Source: Gimesia chilikensis
GTDB taxonomy: Bacteria > Planctomycetota > Planctomycetia > Planctomycetales > Planctomycetaceae
Direction: 5' to 3'
Length of the DNA stretch: 64,000 nucleotides
NCBI RefSeq assembly: GCF_007744075.1
Contig: NZ_CP036266.1
Coordinates: 1,665,654-1,729,653 of the forward strand
The first letter of the stretch is position 1, and each line of letters starts with the position of its first letter. The notes beneath the pieces are model-generated. The model was not told the DNA's origin. It saw nothing but the letters and a program-made list of their open reading frames with translations, and made no database searches. Made by a program: the position numbers and the translations under genes. This document shows, piece by piece, positions 47,665-59,900 of this stretch.

Positions 47665-48441
47665 ATGTTACTGACGTGGTGGCGTAATCGTCGACGTCGC
47701 AAGATTCTGGCCTCACCGATGCCTGAGCACTGGAAAACCTTTCTGGATCAGCATGTGTCGCAGTTGTCTCGACTTTCCCCTGAACAGCGAGAGCTGCACT
47801 ATCAGCGTGTGCAGATTTTTATTCAGGAGAAGTACTGGGAGGGTTGCAACGGCTTCGAGATTACTGAAGAAGTTCAGTTACTGATTGCAGGCCAGGCCTG
47901 TCTGTTGACGGTTGGTTTTGCCAGCGACTGTTTTGATCGACTGGCGACAGTGCTGGTGTACCCCGATACCTATGTCGCGAAAGAGACACTGGTGAACTCA
48001 ATTGGTGTCATGACGGAAGGCACTTCTTTCCGGCTGGGAGAGGCCTGGAATCAGGGGCCGATTGTTCTGTCCTGGGCGAATGTACTTGAAGGAGCTGAGA
48101 TCCCTGATGACGGCGAAAACGTCGTCTTTCATGAATTCGCCCACTACTATGACGCCATCGATCGTGAAATGAATGGCACCCCTCCCTTAAACAGTGAAGA
48201 AGCCTACCAGCACTGGGGCGAGGTGATGACGCGGGAATATGACGACCTGGTGGATCAACTCAGGCACGGACATTCCCGCTTCATAAATCCCTACGCGGCC
48301 ACCAATCCGGCCGAGTTTTTTGCGGTCTGCTCCGAACACTTCTTTGAGCAACCCCTTCAGATGCAAGAGTACTCACCAGAATTATATGAAACGATGAAAC
48401 TTTTCTATCGACAGGATCCCGCAGCCGCTGACCGGGGCTGA
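47665..48441 (+). CDS. mtfA: MtfA-type (M90) zinc metallopeptidase
   Basis: A 258-residue zinc peptidase of the MtfA/DgsA anti-repressor family (M90). The zinc motif HEFAH is at 156-160 with Glu157 as catalytic base, followed by YYDAID. Further zinc-ligand candidates are in NPAEFFAVCSEHFFE near 215-229. In E. coli MtfA inactivates the regulator Mlc and so controls the glucose PTS; here the target is unknown. A GAGGAACTGG element precedes the ATG at 47665. The gene stands alone between divergent and convergent neighbours. Confidence 0.9.
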   Translation: MLLTWWRNRRRRKILASPMPEHWKTFLDQHVSQLSRLSPEQRELHYQRVQIFIQEKYWEGCNGFEITEEVQLLIAGQACLLTVGFASDCFDRLATVLVYPDTYVAKETLVNSIGVMTEGTSFRLGEAWNQGPIVLSWANVLEGAEIPDDGENVVFHEFAHYYDAIDREMNGTPPLNSEEAYQHWGEVMTREYDDLVDQLRHGHSRFINPYAATNPAEFFAVCSEHFFEQPLQMQEYSPELYETMKLFYRQDPAAADRG

Positions 48442-48832
48442 AATTCCGCTGGGAATTGTTGTGTTGTGTCTGGTGTACCACATTGTCGCTTTGAGGCCCA
48501 ATGCCTGTATAAGCCGCTCTCAACCGGCAAAATCTGCCGATGAGAAGGGCATTGTTAAGATATAGGCTTTGATCCAGATAGGAATTCAAGAAGAGTCTAG
48601 GGATTCTTTGAGTTCTTTCATCTTGCTGTAACTGTTAGTCGATACTTGAGAGTAAGTCCTTCTCTTGAGTTGAAAATTCTGTTCAGTAGAGAGGGCATCG
48701 AATGGATTCACCTTCGAGCAACTTTCAGGTCAAAATAACCTTTGACGTTTTTTTGTTTCTGCCCAGGGATGGTCTGAGTGTTTCTCACAATGGATCGTGA
48801 AAAATCACAATAGAATTTTGTGAGGTAATGGA
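48442..48832. other. Intergenic region, about 390 bases, nothing recognised
   Basis: It precedes the TPR lipoprotein gene and is AT-rich towards that gene. TTTGACG near 48735 could be a -35, but no matching -10 is clear. A short inverted repeat near 48796-48810 overlaps the ribosome-binding region. Confidence 0.4.
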
Positions 48833-49825
48833 ATGCGAAACTCAACAACGTGGTCTCTGGTCATCCTTTCAGGAATGGCCACTCTCTTCTCAGCAGGATG
48901 TTCCCATACCGGTAAAATGGCGGGAATGAATCTTCCTCTGGAAGAATCACCACAAATGATAATGGCAAGAACGGCCGAGGAAAAAGGCCAGTTTGTCAAA
49001 GCAGAACAGACATATCGTGTCATGTTGCAGCGGAATCCTAAGAATGTAACCGCTTTGCACCGCATGGGCATTGTCAGCTCCAAAATGGGTAAGCACGACA
49101 TGGCAACCCGTCATCTGATGGAAGCTGTAAAGATCCAGCCGGATAATTCCAAGCTGTTGACCGATCTGGGTTACGCCCTGTATCTGCAGAACGATCTGCC
49201 CGCTGCAGAAATCGCACTGGAAGAAGCGATCAAGCGTGATGGCAGTTCCAAGCGGTCATTCAATAACCTGAGCCTGGTTCTGGGGCATCAGGGACGGATG
49301 GATGAAGCCTACCAGGTTGCACGGACTGTTCTGAGTGCAGAAGAAGCCCATGCAAATGTTGGCTATATCTGCCTGCAGCGGGGAATGCTGGAAGATGCTT
49401 CGCGGCACTACAGCCAGGCTCTGGAAATCAATCCCGAGCTGGACTCTGTTAAGGAAGCGATTGTGCAGATCGCAGAGCTGCAGAAAAAGCAGATGGAGCA
49501 GGCCGAACCACAACCTGAAGTCATGGTGGCTGAGACAGCACCTGCAGCTGAAACTGTGGAAGCTGTCGTAACTGAAAACGCAGCAGCTCCCGAATCTGAG
49601 TTCCGGGTGATTACGGATTCCGACGCCGATGTCATCAATCCTGAGATGATCCCGGCCAGCGAAACTCCAGTTGCCCAGATTTCTGCTGTGCAGGAACTGC
49701 CGATTCAGGGGTTTGAGCCTCCGCTCAATATCAGCAATGATGATTACATTCCCTCGGACGACGGGGCTTTCTTCGAAACCGTCGAAAGTGCCGAGTCGGT
49801 AACAAACGTACGCAGTGCTGAGTAA
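48833..49825 (+). CDS. Tetratricopeptide-repeat lipoprotein
   Basis: A 330-residue protein with a lipoprotein signal (LFSAGC, Cys23). Residues about 45-210 carry TPR motifs: AEEKGQFVKAEQTYRVMLQRNPKNVTALHRMG, HLMEAVKIQPDNSKLLTDLGYALYLQ and HYSQALEINPELDSVKEA. TPR repeats bind protein partners, and Tad loci often contain a TPR lipoprotein (TadD-like), but this one is about 3.3 kb away from the TadG-like gene. The last 110 residues are acidic, Val/Ala/Glu-rich and likely unstructured. Start: ATG at 48833 with TGAGG eight bases upstream. A terminator follows. Confidence 0.85.
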   Translation: MRNSTTWSLVILSGMATLFSAGCSHTGKMAGMNLPLEESPQMIMARTAEEKGQFVKAEQTYRVMLQRNPKNVTALHRMGIVSSKMGKHDMATRHLMEAVKIQPDNSKLLTDLGYALYLQNDLPAAEIALEEAIKRDGSSKRSFNNLSLVLGHQGRMDEAYQVARTVLSAEEAHANVGYICLQRGMLEDASRHYSQALEINPELDSVKEAIVQIAELQKKQMEQAEPQPEVMVAETAPAAETVEAVVTENAAAPESEFRVITDSDADVINPEMIPASETPVAQISAVQELPIQGFEPPLNISNDDYIPSDDGAFFETVESAESVTNVRSAE

Positions 49826-49852
49826 TTTATCAGCCCGACATCAAGTTAAAAT

Positions 49853-49887
49853 AAAAAAGCAGAGGTCTTAAGGCCTCTGCTTTTTTT
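49853..49887. terminator. Rho-independent terminator, probably bidirectional
   Basis: A stem with GCAGAGG (49859-49865) and CCTCTGC (49874-49880) around an eight-base loop, flanked by A and T runs that also pair. It lies 28 bases after the TPR gene and about 70 bases beyond the stop of the convergent lipoprotein gene, so it can serve both. Confidence 0.85.
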
Positions 49888-49957
49888 CGTATCATCAACC
49901 TGATTTGTAGAGTGAGTCCGTGGTAGAGCCTCCCTCTGCATCTGATAAGGGATTCTC

Positions 49958-50404
49958 TCAGGGGGCCCGTTGTGGCGTTGTGGTGATCTTGAACTGAGTC
50001 TGGCTTGCTTGGGACTCCTGTGGATCCAGTTTCTGGAACAACAGCTTGCGATCGAGTTCAGCACGCTCTTTTTTCTCCCCGGTTCGCTGCACGTAGGTTG
50101 GGGTTAACTGGAAGTGCTTCGGTGAAAACGCCTCATAATCGAAGTACAGTACGGCGTTAATCTCTGACCCTCGCATGTCCATGATCATGGTTGCCGGGTT
50201 TGATTCCTGGTCCAGGTAATAGCGTCCCTTTCGCCGTGGTCCACGGTTAATACTGTAGACCGTTCCATCCTTCTCAAAAATCATGTTGGGACCGCCGGAG
50301 CTGTGCCAGCGCCCGACCAGAAACTCTTCATCTGATTGCTGGCAGGCAGATAACAGGCTGATGGCTGCCAGTAAGATCCATGGTTTGAGTTGGTTGGTGT
50401 GCAT
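49958..50404 (-). CDS. Small lipoprotein of unknown function
   Basis: A 148-residue protein from ATG at 50404, where GAGGAAA lies about seven bases upstream and a lipoprotein signal follows (LKPWILLAAISLLSAC, Cys21). An upstream in-frame start would add 27 charged residues before the signal and is rejected. The body includes EEFLVGRWHSSGGPNMIF, KDGTVYSI and GRYYLDQE, a pattern like lipocalin-type or META-like beta-barrels, where VGRWxS begins the first strand. I do not recognise a family. The tail is Gln-rich and basic. It converges on the TPR lipoprotein gene and is divergent from the giant gene. Confidence 0.72.
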   Translation of the reverse strand: MHTNQLKPWILLAAISLLSACQQSDEEFLVGRWHSSGGPNMIFEKDGTVYSINRGPRRKGRYYLDQESNPATMIMDMRGSEINAVLYFDYEAFSPKHFQLTPTYVQRTGEKKERAELDRKLLFQKLDPQESQASQTQFKITTTPQRAP

Positions 50405-50922
50405 CGATTTCCTCAACACTTTGTATTGTCGTGTTTCTATAACGTTATTTTTGTGCCTGTACTGAGTACCGTTGGGCATTTTCATTTTTCAGGTCGCTCT
50501 TATTCTGTGCAGGTTGATTATGACAAGTAAAGAAGGGGGAATGCAATAAATAAGTAAAAAGGGTCAAAAGTGTCATGTGGATAGGATTAAATCCCTCAAA
50601 GTGGACAAATAGGTCTGTGTTGTTAAATGTGTACGTTCAGGTAAATTTATTAAAATTGGAATTATAGGGGTTATTTTTGTGGAAATTTCCTGTTGGTTAC
50701 GATACTGATGGTTAGGAATATTAAGATGGAACGTCTGCGCAAAATTTGAATAACAGGCGCAATTATGTGACTACAGGGTCAACGTGATTTGCATTATGGG
50801 GCATTTGACTGCCTCAAATGAAAGTAATGTCTGCCCTTTGGTTCACTGTCCGCAGGCTACGAAGATACAAACGCACCCAACGATAAGCTGAAAAAAAACT
50901 TAATCACTCAGGAGTTTCCAGG
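50405..50922. other. AT-rich upstream region of the giant gene, about 520 bases
   Basis: Distinctly AT-rich between 50500 and 50900. It should hold the divergent promoters of the lipoprotein and giant genes. I found no sigma-54-type site and no convincing sigma-70 pair. No gene or RNA is seen. Confidence 0.45.
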
Positions 50923-53900
50923 ATGCTGCTTACCAATTGGCTTACCACTTTGACCTCACGCATCAAAAAACGCCCCACTTTCCGCTCGCGTGACCGCCGT
51001 GCAATTCGACGTCGCTGGCAGACCGCCACTCAAAATCAGATTACCACGGCTGAAGTGCTGGAAGACCGCACACTGCTGACCACATTTTTTGTGGATGATG
51101 ACTATACTGGGATGTCCTTCAACGATCCGATCACCGATATCGATCCTGTAACAGCAGGCGATCAGGCAGGTAATTTCGGAATCGACGTATTCGCGACTAT
51201 TCAAGGTGCGGTGAACGCTGCAGCCGCAGGCGATACCATCTATGTGTCCGCCGGAACTTATTCCGAAGATGTGATTGTGAATACCTCCGTGTTTATTCAG
51301 GGAGCCAATTCCGGGATTGCTGCGGGAGTTGACCCTGGTGTTCGCGGCCTGGAAAGTGAACTGACCGGCGGGTTTCGTCTCTTTGCGAACGATGTCGTGA
51401 TTGACGGATTCAAGATCATCGATGGAACCGGTCCGGCCGGCATTGGCAGTAAATCTGCCGTCTTCATGGCTTCCGGCACCACGGGGCATACGATCGAGAA
51501 CAGTATTCTGGAAGGCCCGGGAACGGGAGTCGAAAGTCGTGGTGTGCTCACCACATTTAATGGTAATAACGACAACATCACGATCCAGAACAACGAAATT
51601 TATAATTGGCGAGCTGGTATTCATAACCAGGGCAACTCGAATGTAGACATTTTCGGCAACAACATCCACGATGTGGTCGCAGGCGTCGCCAATGACTACG
51701 TTACTGATGTCAGTATCGAAGGCAACGCCTTCAGCAACTCATTGGAAGGTATCGGTGTCTTCAATAACACTTCCAATGGCATACCCGATGTAGCCGCTCA
51801 TAACAACTTTTTTGACTCCTCAACGCTCACCAACCCTATCGCTCATTACGGTGGAGATACTGTCGACGCTTCCGGCAACTGGTGGGGCAGCATGGACGAA
51901 ACAACAATCGCCAATTCCATGAAGAGCGACGGCGTTGATGGCGACGCTTCGAAGGTCGACTTCACTTCATTCTTGAATAACGGCACGGATACGGATGGCC
52001 TTACTGCTGGTTTTCAGGGTGATTTCTCCACACTCAATGTCACTACGTTAGGTGCACAAACAGGTTCCGCCGGACGCATCCAGGAAGCCATCGATAGCGT
52101 GAATTCCGGAGGAATGGTTAATATTCTGGCCGGGACTTTCAATGAAAATGTAAATGTCGACAAATCAGTCACCTTGGATGGTGCTGGCATTGGAAGTACT
52201 TTGGTGGGTGGTTCAGGCAACATCTTCACCGTAACTGCAGACAATGTTCTGTTCCAGGATATGACGCTGCAGGATGCGGCCCAGGGGATTCGTGTCGATT
52301 CTGTTGTAGACAATTTGCAGATCGATAACCTCAGTTTCGAAGGTATCTTATCTGGTGCCTATGGTATTGAGATCCATAATAGTGCTGTATTAACGAATCT
52401 GAGTGTCGTTAACAGTTTCTTCTCAGGTACCGGTGGCACTGGAATTAGGATGGCGTCGACTGCTGTCGCTGATGGAATTCATGTCAATAATACTGAGTTT
52501 GATGGGTTGAAGAATGCCATCAATGAGGCGAGCAATAATACTGTGGCTGGCGGCCATCTGCGCGATCTGCAGGTCACCAATTCGACTTTCCAGAATATAA
52601 GTGATGTCAGCATCTATGCAGAAGACTTGCGCGATTCGAACATCAGCGGCAATGAATTTTTTGGAAACCCGGCGGGCAATGGTGAACGTGACATTGTTTT
52701 AAATAACAAGTATTCCGCAAATGGCATGGCTTTCGGAAATATCCAGATCACTAATAACTCATTCTCAAATTCTGACAGACCGGCAATTCAGCTCGATAGT
52801 CGCGCAGAAGCGCTCGTCGGCGGAGTGACGATCAGCGGTAACTCATTTGACAGTGATATCTCTACGTTGACCTATTCCTGGACGCGAATCGACGTCAACC
52901 TGAACTCGAGTTACACCCATGCCCCGGTTGCCATTACTGACAACAGCATCACCTTCACAGGGAACTCCAGTGCTGGATCAACGGGAACCTCTGCCATTTC
53001 ACTTTCCGGGGGTTCAGATGCAATCACGATCAGCGGAAACACTCTGACAGACAACACAACGCTGGGCGGGTATTCGACAACGGGTATCGCTATTATTACA
53101 GACAATTCTTTTTCGGGTGCCATTTCTTCCACAGCTGTAATCGATATTTCCAACAATTTTATTGACGGATTTGACACAGCGGTTTTGGTTTACGATTCCC
53201 TGGCTGCAGACTTCGGTGGTCTGACCGCTGGTGCCCAGATTAACTTCAATAACAACTCCGTGACAGGCAGCACGGCAAACATCGCCAGCGGCGCAGGAGC
53301 TGCTGTCAACGCATCGAATAACTGGTGGGGATCAAATGTCGAAGCGACGGTCGCATCATTGATCGCCGGAAATGTTGACTTCACTTCTTACCTGGACAAC
53401 GGCACGGATACCGACGCTGGAACCGCTGGTTTTCAGGGCGATTTCAATGTCGTGAATGTAACTGCTTTGGGAGAACAGACCGGGCCTTTGAGTCGGATTC
53501 AGGAAGCGATTGAGGCTTTAAATCCCGGCGGAACGATTAATATTGCCAGTGGAACCTATGCAGGTAACGTTGATGCCACAGCAACGGGAATTGATAAAAG
53601 CGTGAAGCTGGTCCCCGGCAGCAGTCCGGGGCAGGTGGTGATTGCTGGTGATCTGAAACTGGACGGCAACGACATTGTTGATGTCGAAGTCAATGGAACC
53701 ATTGCCGGGACAGAATACGACCAGTTTATCGTCAACGGAGATTTGGCACTGGGCGGCGCGACGTTGAACCTGATTGATGGGTTTGATCCCGCTGATGGTG
53801 ATCGGTTTACTTTAATTCAGAATAATGGAATCAACCCGGTTTCTGGAACTTTCTTTGACTATCCTGAAGGTCATGAATTCACGAATTTCCTGGGCAGCGG

Positions 53901-56900
53901 ATTGAATGCCTACCTGACTTATGTCGGCGGCGACGGCAACGATGTTGTGATTCTTATGGAAGATTCCACTCCCGAAGTCACTCTCCCTGTAAATGGCACG
54001 ACTGATAATTACTCATTGGAGATTGACGGGACCAATGTCGTGATCAGAGATGTCGCTACAGGGGACCTTATCTCTTCGATACCACTGGATTCGCTGGAAG
54101 GCACACTGATTATCAATGGCGAAGCTGGTGTGGACGATAAACTGACGATCGATATGACCGGCATCGATGAAACGACTGATCTCCAGGTAATCTTTAATGG
54201 AGGGACTGGTGGGCATGATACTTTAGAACTAGTCAATGGTAACTTGAATTCCATTGAGTTTCGCTATGTGGATCCCAGTACCGGAAGCATCAGGCTGAAT
54301 GGCTCAGGCTCAGATTTCATTTCCTATACGGGTCTGGAGCCGGTTACATCTACTGTTAATGCCACCAACGTGACGCTGACTTATACCGGTGGCGCTGAGA
54401 TCATCGATATCTCCGATCTGGGCGGCGGGCAGACGCGAGTTGATTCTTCCCTCGGAGAAATGACTGACTTTATCAACCCGACGGGAACACTGACCATCAA
54501 TGCGGGCACTGGTGCAGATACCATTAATATCAACTCGCTCGCTGCCGGCTACAGCGCCAACATTATCATCAACGGCGATGGTGCCGCTGACGAGATTAAT
54601 GTAGATGCTTCGATTTCACTGGCTGCCGGTAAGACGATCCAGTTTAATGCGGAAGTTGTCGAGTTGACGGGTGACGTGACTGCAGATGCGATTACAGGAA
54701 CGGCGACGACTGTGAATATCACAGGTTCTGCCGGTGGCGCCGAGATTCAGGACGCCATTGATCTGGCTGCCTCAGGCGCGACCATAAATGTCGCCGCCGG
54801 AACTTATGCCGAAGATGTGATCGTGGATCGATCCGTGATTCTTCAGGGAGCAAATGCCGGGATTGCAGGTAATGGTGTTCGCGGGGCGGAGAGTCTGATT
54901 GATCCCAGTTCACCCTTTGGAATTGAGGTCCGTGCCGATGACGTCACGATTGACGGGTTTGAAATCACGGGACTCAATCGGGATGGTATCAACGTGCGCC
55001 CGACAAATTCCGGACCGGGGGTGTCTACACGCGGAAACATCGTGATCCAAAACAATTACATCCATGAAACATTCGTCCCTGGTAACCAGATTAACGGGAT
55101 TGTGTTTGGGGAAAAAGTTGGCGGCGGACCTGATTCAACTGATGCGGCGACGATCAGCTTTGTCACTATCGCGGACAACTTGATCGATGTGACCGATGAT
55201 AACACCGCCCGCGGCATAGTGATGACCGGGCAATTCGCGAGCATCCACTACGACAATTTCGACATTACGGGCAATGTCATCCAGGCAAAAAACAACGGGC
55301 TCTTTTTTGCAGAAAACCCTGCCATCTACACTGCCGCAGGGATTGAAATCCTGGATAACACTTTCGAATCACCCGGTAGTACGGGGATTAACGCCGGAAA
55401 CCTCGATTCCACTTCGAAAGTCAACGGGAACACATTCATCAATAATGCCAGTGGGGCGGCCCTCAATTTCGCTGAACCGGGTGGTGAGGTGTTGAACAAC
55501 ATTTTTGAAAACAACACCAACGTGGGATTGTACTTTTTTGATGATACCTACTTCCCGCAGTCCTCGGAAAATCCCACGGTTACCGGCAACACCTTCACCA
55601 ATAATGGTCGTCAGGTGGGGGGAGAAGCGCCTGCCGTGGATCTGGATGCCATCCAGAACAACAACAGCTTGGATGGTAATGTGAAGGTTTCCAGTAACAA
55701 TAATCTCTACGGGCACATTCAAGACGCCATTGACGACGCGCTGCCTGGTGATGTAGTGACTGTGGTGCTCAATGTGACCTACACCGAAAATGTGGACGTC
55801 AACCAAGCCGTCACATTAATGGGAGAAGCAACGGTGGACGGCAGTGTCACGGCATCCGTAGCCGGAGCAACCATCGCCCCCGGTTTCAGTCCCGGCACCT
55901 TTACCAGCACTGATTTGATTCTGACTGCCGGCTCCTCATTGAATGTGGAAATCGACGGACTCTCCGGGGCCGGGGTGACGGGCGGACATGATCAGTACGT
56001 GACAACCGGCAATGTGAATCTGGGTGGTGCCACACTGGACACCACGGGCAGCGACATCGTCGGCGCTACGTTGGGCGATACGTTCGAAATCATCGATGTG
56101 GGCGGTACTCTCACGGGCACCTTTGCTGGTCTTGACAACGGGGATTCTGTGCTGGTCAACGGTCAGACCTTCCGCATCTTTTACAACGGTGGTGACGGGA
56201 ACGATGTGGTCCTCACCTTCCTGCCTCCTGTTCCCATAACCTATGTGGACACCGCTTTCACCGGTGTGAACGGCACCTTCATCACCGACGCGGATCCCAA
56301 TCAGGGAGGTGATCAAAATGCGGTGATTGGAGTCAATGCGTTCAACACAATCCAGGGGGGGATTGACGGAGTAGTTGCGGCGGGAACCGTCATCGTTAAT
56401 GCCGGTACGTATGTGGAAAATATCACGCTATCCAAGCAGGTTGATCTGCTGGGAGTTCAGGCCGGAGTCGACGCGCGTGGTCGTGGCGGCACATTGGACG
56501 ACTCGCTCTCGTCGATCATCGCCCCGGCTAGTGGTACAGGATTGGATTTACAGAGCGGTTCCGCTGGCAGTACGATTGATGGGTTCACTTTTTCCGGCGG
56601 AACGACAGGAATTGTCTCCACAACCGGACTGATCGATGACCTGCAGATTTTGAACAACCAGTTCGTCGGCTTTACCGGTTCCGGGGTCTTTTTGAATAAC
56701 TCCGGTGACGATATCACCGTGCACCAAAACGTGATCGACGGCACGAGCCAGGCTGGTGGTGGCGGTATCTTCCACCTTGATCAGGATACGTTCGATGGTT
56801 TCCACTTTACCTCCAACTGGGTACTCAATGGTGACACAGGGTTTTTCGTCGACGGGACACGGAACGTCAGCAGTAGTGCCAACCGCGACCCGCTGTTTGA

Positions 56901-59900
56901 AGACAACCTGTTCGATGGGAACGGTGCCGGTGCGAACTTCGGACGCTTCGGTGTCGAAAATGCCGTCGTCCAGAACAACGTCTTCAGCAATAATGCGTTC
57001 GATGGTCTGCAGGGCGGCATTCAGAATTCATTGATCACCAGCAACACATTCGATACCAATGCCCGCGCCGGCCTGCGGCTGACCGGATTTGGCGGTACAG
57101 GTGACTCAACCCGCGGCGCGCAAGGCAATATCGTCGAAGAAAATATATTCCTCAACAACGGTGCGGGAATGTCTGGTGCCGGGTATGGGGATGTGCGTCT
57201 GGACGACCAGTATGACGGCACAATTTCGACGAACGCATTTTTCAACAACAGCTTCGGCAGTACAGTTGCCGTGTTTAATAATGAGACGTCCGGCGAAGTT
57301 GTTGACTTCAGCGGCAACTGGTGGGCCACGAATGACGATGACGCTGTAGTTCTCAAACTGGATGGTGCTGGGGCTGGGGCAGTCGACTTCACTTCATTCT
57401 TGGATGACGGCACAGACCAAAACGTGGGGCTGGCAGGTTTTCAGGGTGATTTCTCCACACTCAATGTCACGTCACTGGGTAGTCAAACAGGTCTTGCGGG
57501 GCGTATTCAGGAAGCGATTGCCAATGTCACAGCTGGTGGAACCGTCAACATTCTCTCGGGAACCTATGCCGGAAATGTAGACGCAACCGGGACTGGGATT
57601 AACAAGAATGTTACGTTGGCACCAGGTAACAGCCCAGGTCAGGTCGTTATTAACGGAGACTTGATCTTAAACGGTGATGATTTTCTTGATATCGAAATCA
57701 ACGGTACAACAGCTGGTTCCGGTTATGACCAGTTTATCGTCAACGGAGCTGTTGTATTGAACAGTGCGGCTCTGAATCTGACCAATACTTATACTCCAGT
57801 CGATGGTGATAAGTTCACATTGATCGATAATGATGCTGCCGACGGAATCACAGGAGCTTTCGTTGGATACCCTGAAGGTCATGAGTTCACAAATTTCCTG
57901 GGTAGCGGGTTGAATGCCTATCTCACCTACGTGGGAGGGGACGGCAACGATGTTGTGATCCATATGGTCGACTCCACGCCGGAAATCACAGTACCCGACA
58001 ATGACATGGCAGACCAGTATACGCTGAGAATTGTGGGTGGGAATTTTGTTCTGAGCGAAACCGTTTCGGGTACGATCATCTCGACATTTCCCGTAGCTGC
58101 CATAAACGGTCCTCTGGTGATTCTCGGCGAAAATGATGAAGACGATACCCTGACCATTGATCTGGACACTATCGATCATACTACGGACATTCAGATCGAG
58201 TTCCGAGGCGGAACCGGCGGAAATGACTCGCTGATTCTGGAACGTACGGGAGCTATCAACTCGGTAGAACACGTTTTCACCAGCGCCAGTGACGGCAGTA
58301 TTTTCCTGGATGGGGAAGCAGCAGCGACGATTACCTACACTGGTCTGGAACCGATCATTGACACGATCACCGCCACCAATCGTATCTTCAGTTACACCGG
58401 TGCCGCCGAAACCATCACACTCGCTGATGATGGTGATGCAGGCGACGGAGAATCTCAGATCAATTCGACCCTGGGCGAATCGGTGAACTTCGTGCATCCC
58501 ACCGGAACGCTGACGATCAACACCGAAGTCGCAGGTGGCTCGGGTGCGGATACCGTGATTGTCAACGCCGTCGACTCCACTTTCACTGCAAACCTGACAG
58601 TGAATGCCGGAAATGATGATACGCTTACCATTGCCGGACCTACAAATATCGGTTCCGGTAATGCCGACCTGAATGCAGGTCAGGTTAACGTCAATGGCAC
58701 ATTTACGACCAGTGGAACAGTTGACGTCGATGCCAATGATCAGATCACCTTTGCTGCCGCGGGTATCATCGACGCAACTGCGAATACCATCGATCTAACC
58801 GCCGGTAACAATATCCAGTTGGGACAGATCACGACCTCCGGGGATGTGACCGTCACCGCTACCGCTGGTGCAATCAGCGATGCGAATGCCGGTAATAATA
58901 ACATTACCGCGAACCAGGCGACTCTGACTGCAGGAACTGGTGCTGGTGTGGGGGATGCGCTCGAAACGGCCCTTGGTTTTCTGGAAGGGAATATCAGCGG
59001 CGGTCTGGAACTGGCTGAGCTTAATGGGATTACCATTGGGAATACCGGTGGTATCAACGGGCTCACAGTCAGCGGCAATACCACGATTACAGCTGGGGCT
59101 GGCCTCGTCGTGAATGAAAACCTCGCTGTCACCGGCGGGGCACTGCAACTGTCTAATGCGTCAGGCAACTTTGACGTCGGTTTCGGAGCTGTCATTTCCA
59201 ATGATGGAAGTAATCTGATTCAGATTGACTCCGCTGGTCTGATCGTCATGACCGATACTGGCACCCAAATCACCAGCAGTGGTGACGGTACGATTGACCT
59301 CGATGCAGCCGTTCATGTTCTGCTCACGAATGTGAATACAAGTGGGGAAGTCCAGGTTACAGCAGCCGGCGGTCAGATTTTTGATAATATCGCTGCTGAG
59401 GCGGCAGTCATTACCGCGGACAGAGTCGCTCTGCGGGCCGCGACCGGCATCGGTGATGTGGGAACAGGGGACATTGATCTGGCGATCAATACGATGGCAG
59501 CCGATACGACTGCCGGTGATATCTACCTGCAGGAACCCTCTGCAGCTACAGTGGGGACGGTCGATGGACTGAATGGTATTACCGCTGCCGGCAACATTTC
59601 TCTGTCGATTGGCGGCACACTCAATATCAACCAGAAGATCGAAGCTACCGGTGCAGCGTCTATTATTCAGGCAAACGTCCAAGGGGATATCAACGTCAAT
59701 AGCACCGTGCAGACCAACGGTGGTGGGATCAACCTTTACGCTGACGATAATCTGGCACTGGGAGCGACTTCTCTGGTGGATACCACCACGGCTGAATTAG
59801 TGAGACTCTTCGCTGATTTCAACAATGACAGCAGTGGTGGGTTCACGCAGGATGAAGGTAGCCTGGTCAATGCACGCGGCGGTGATCTTGTTGCACGGGC

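Noticed and set aside
50405..50922. Sigma-54 promoter before the giant gene
   Set aside because: No TGGCAC...TTGC element with the right spacing is present.
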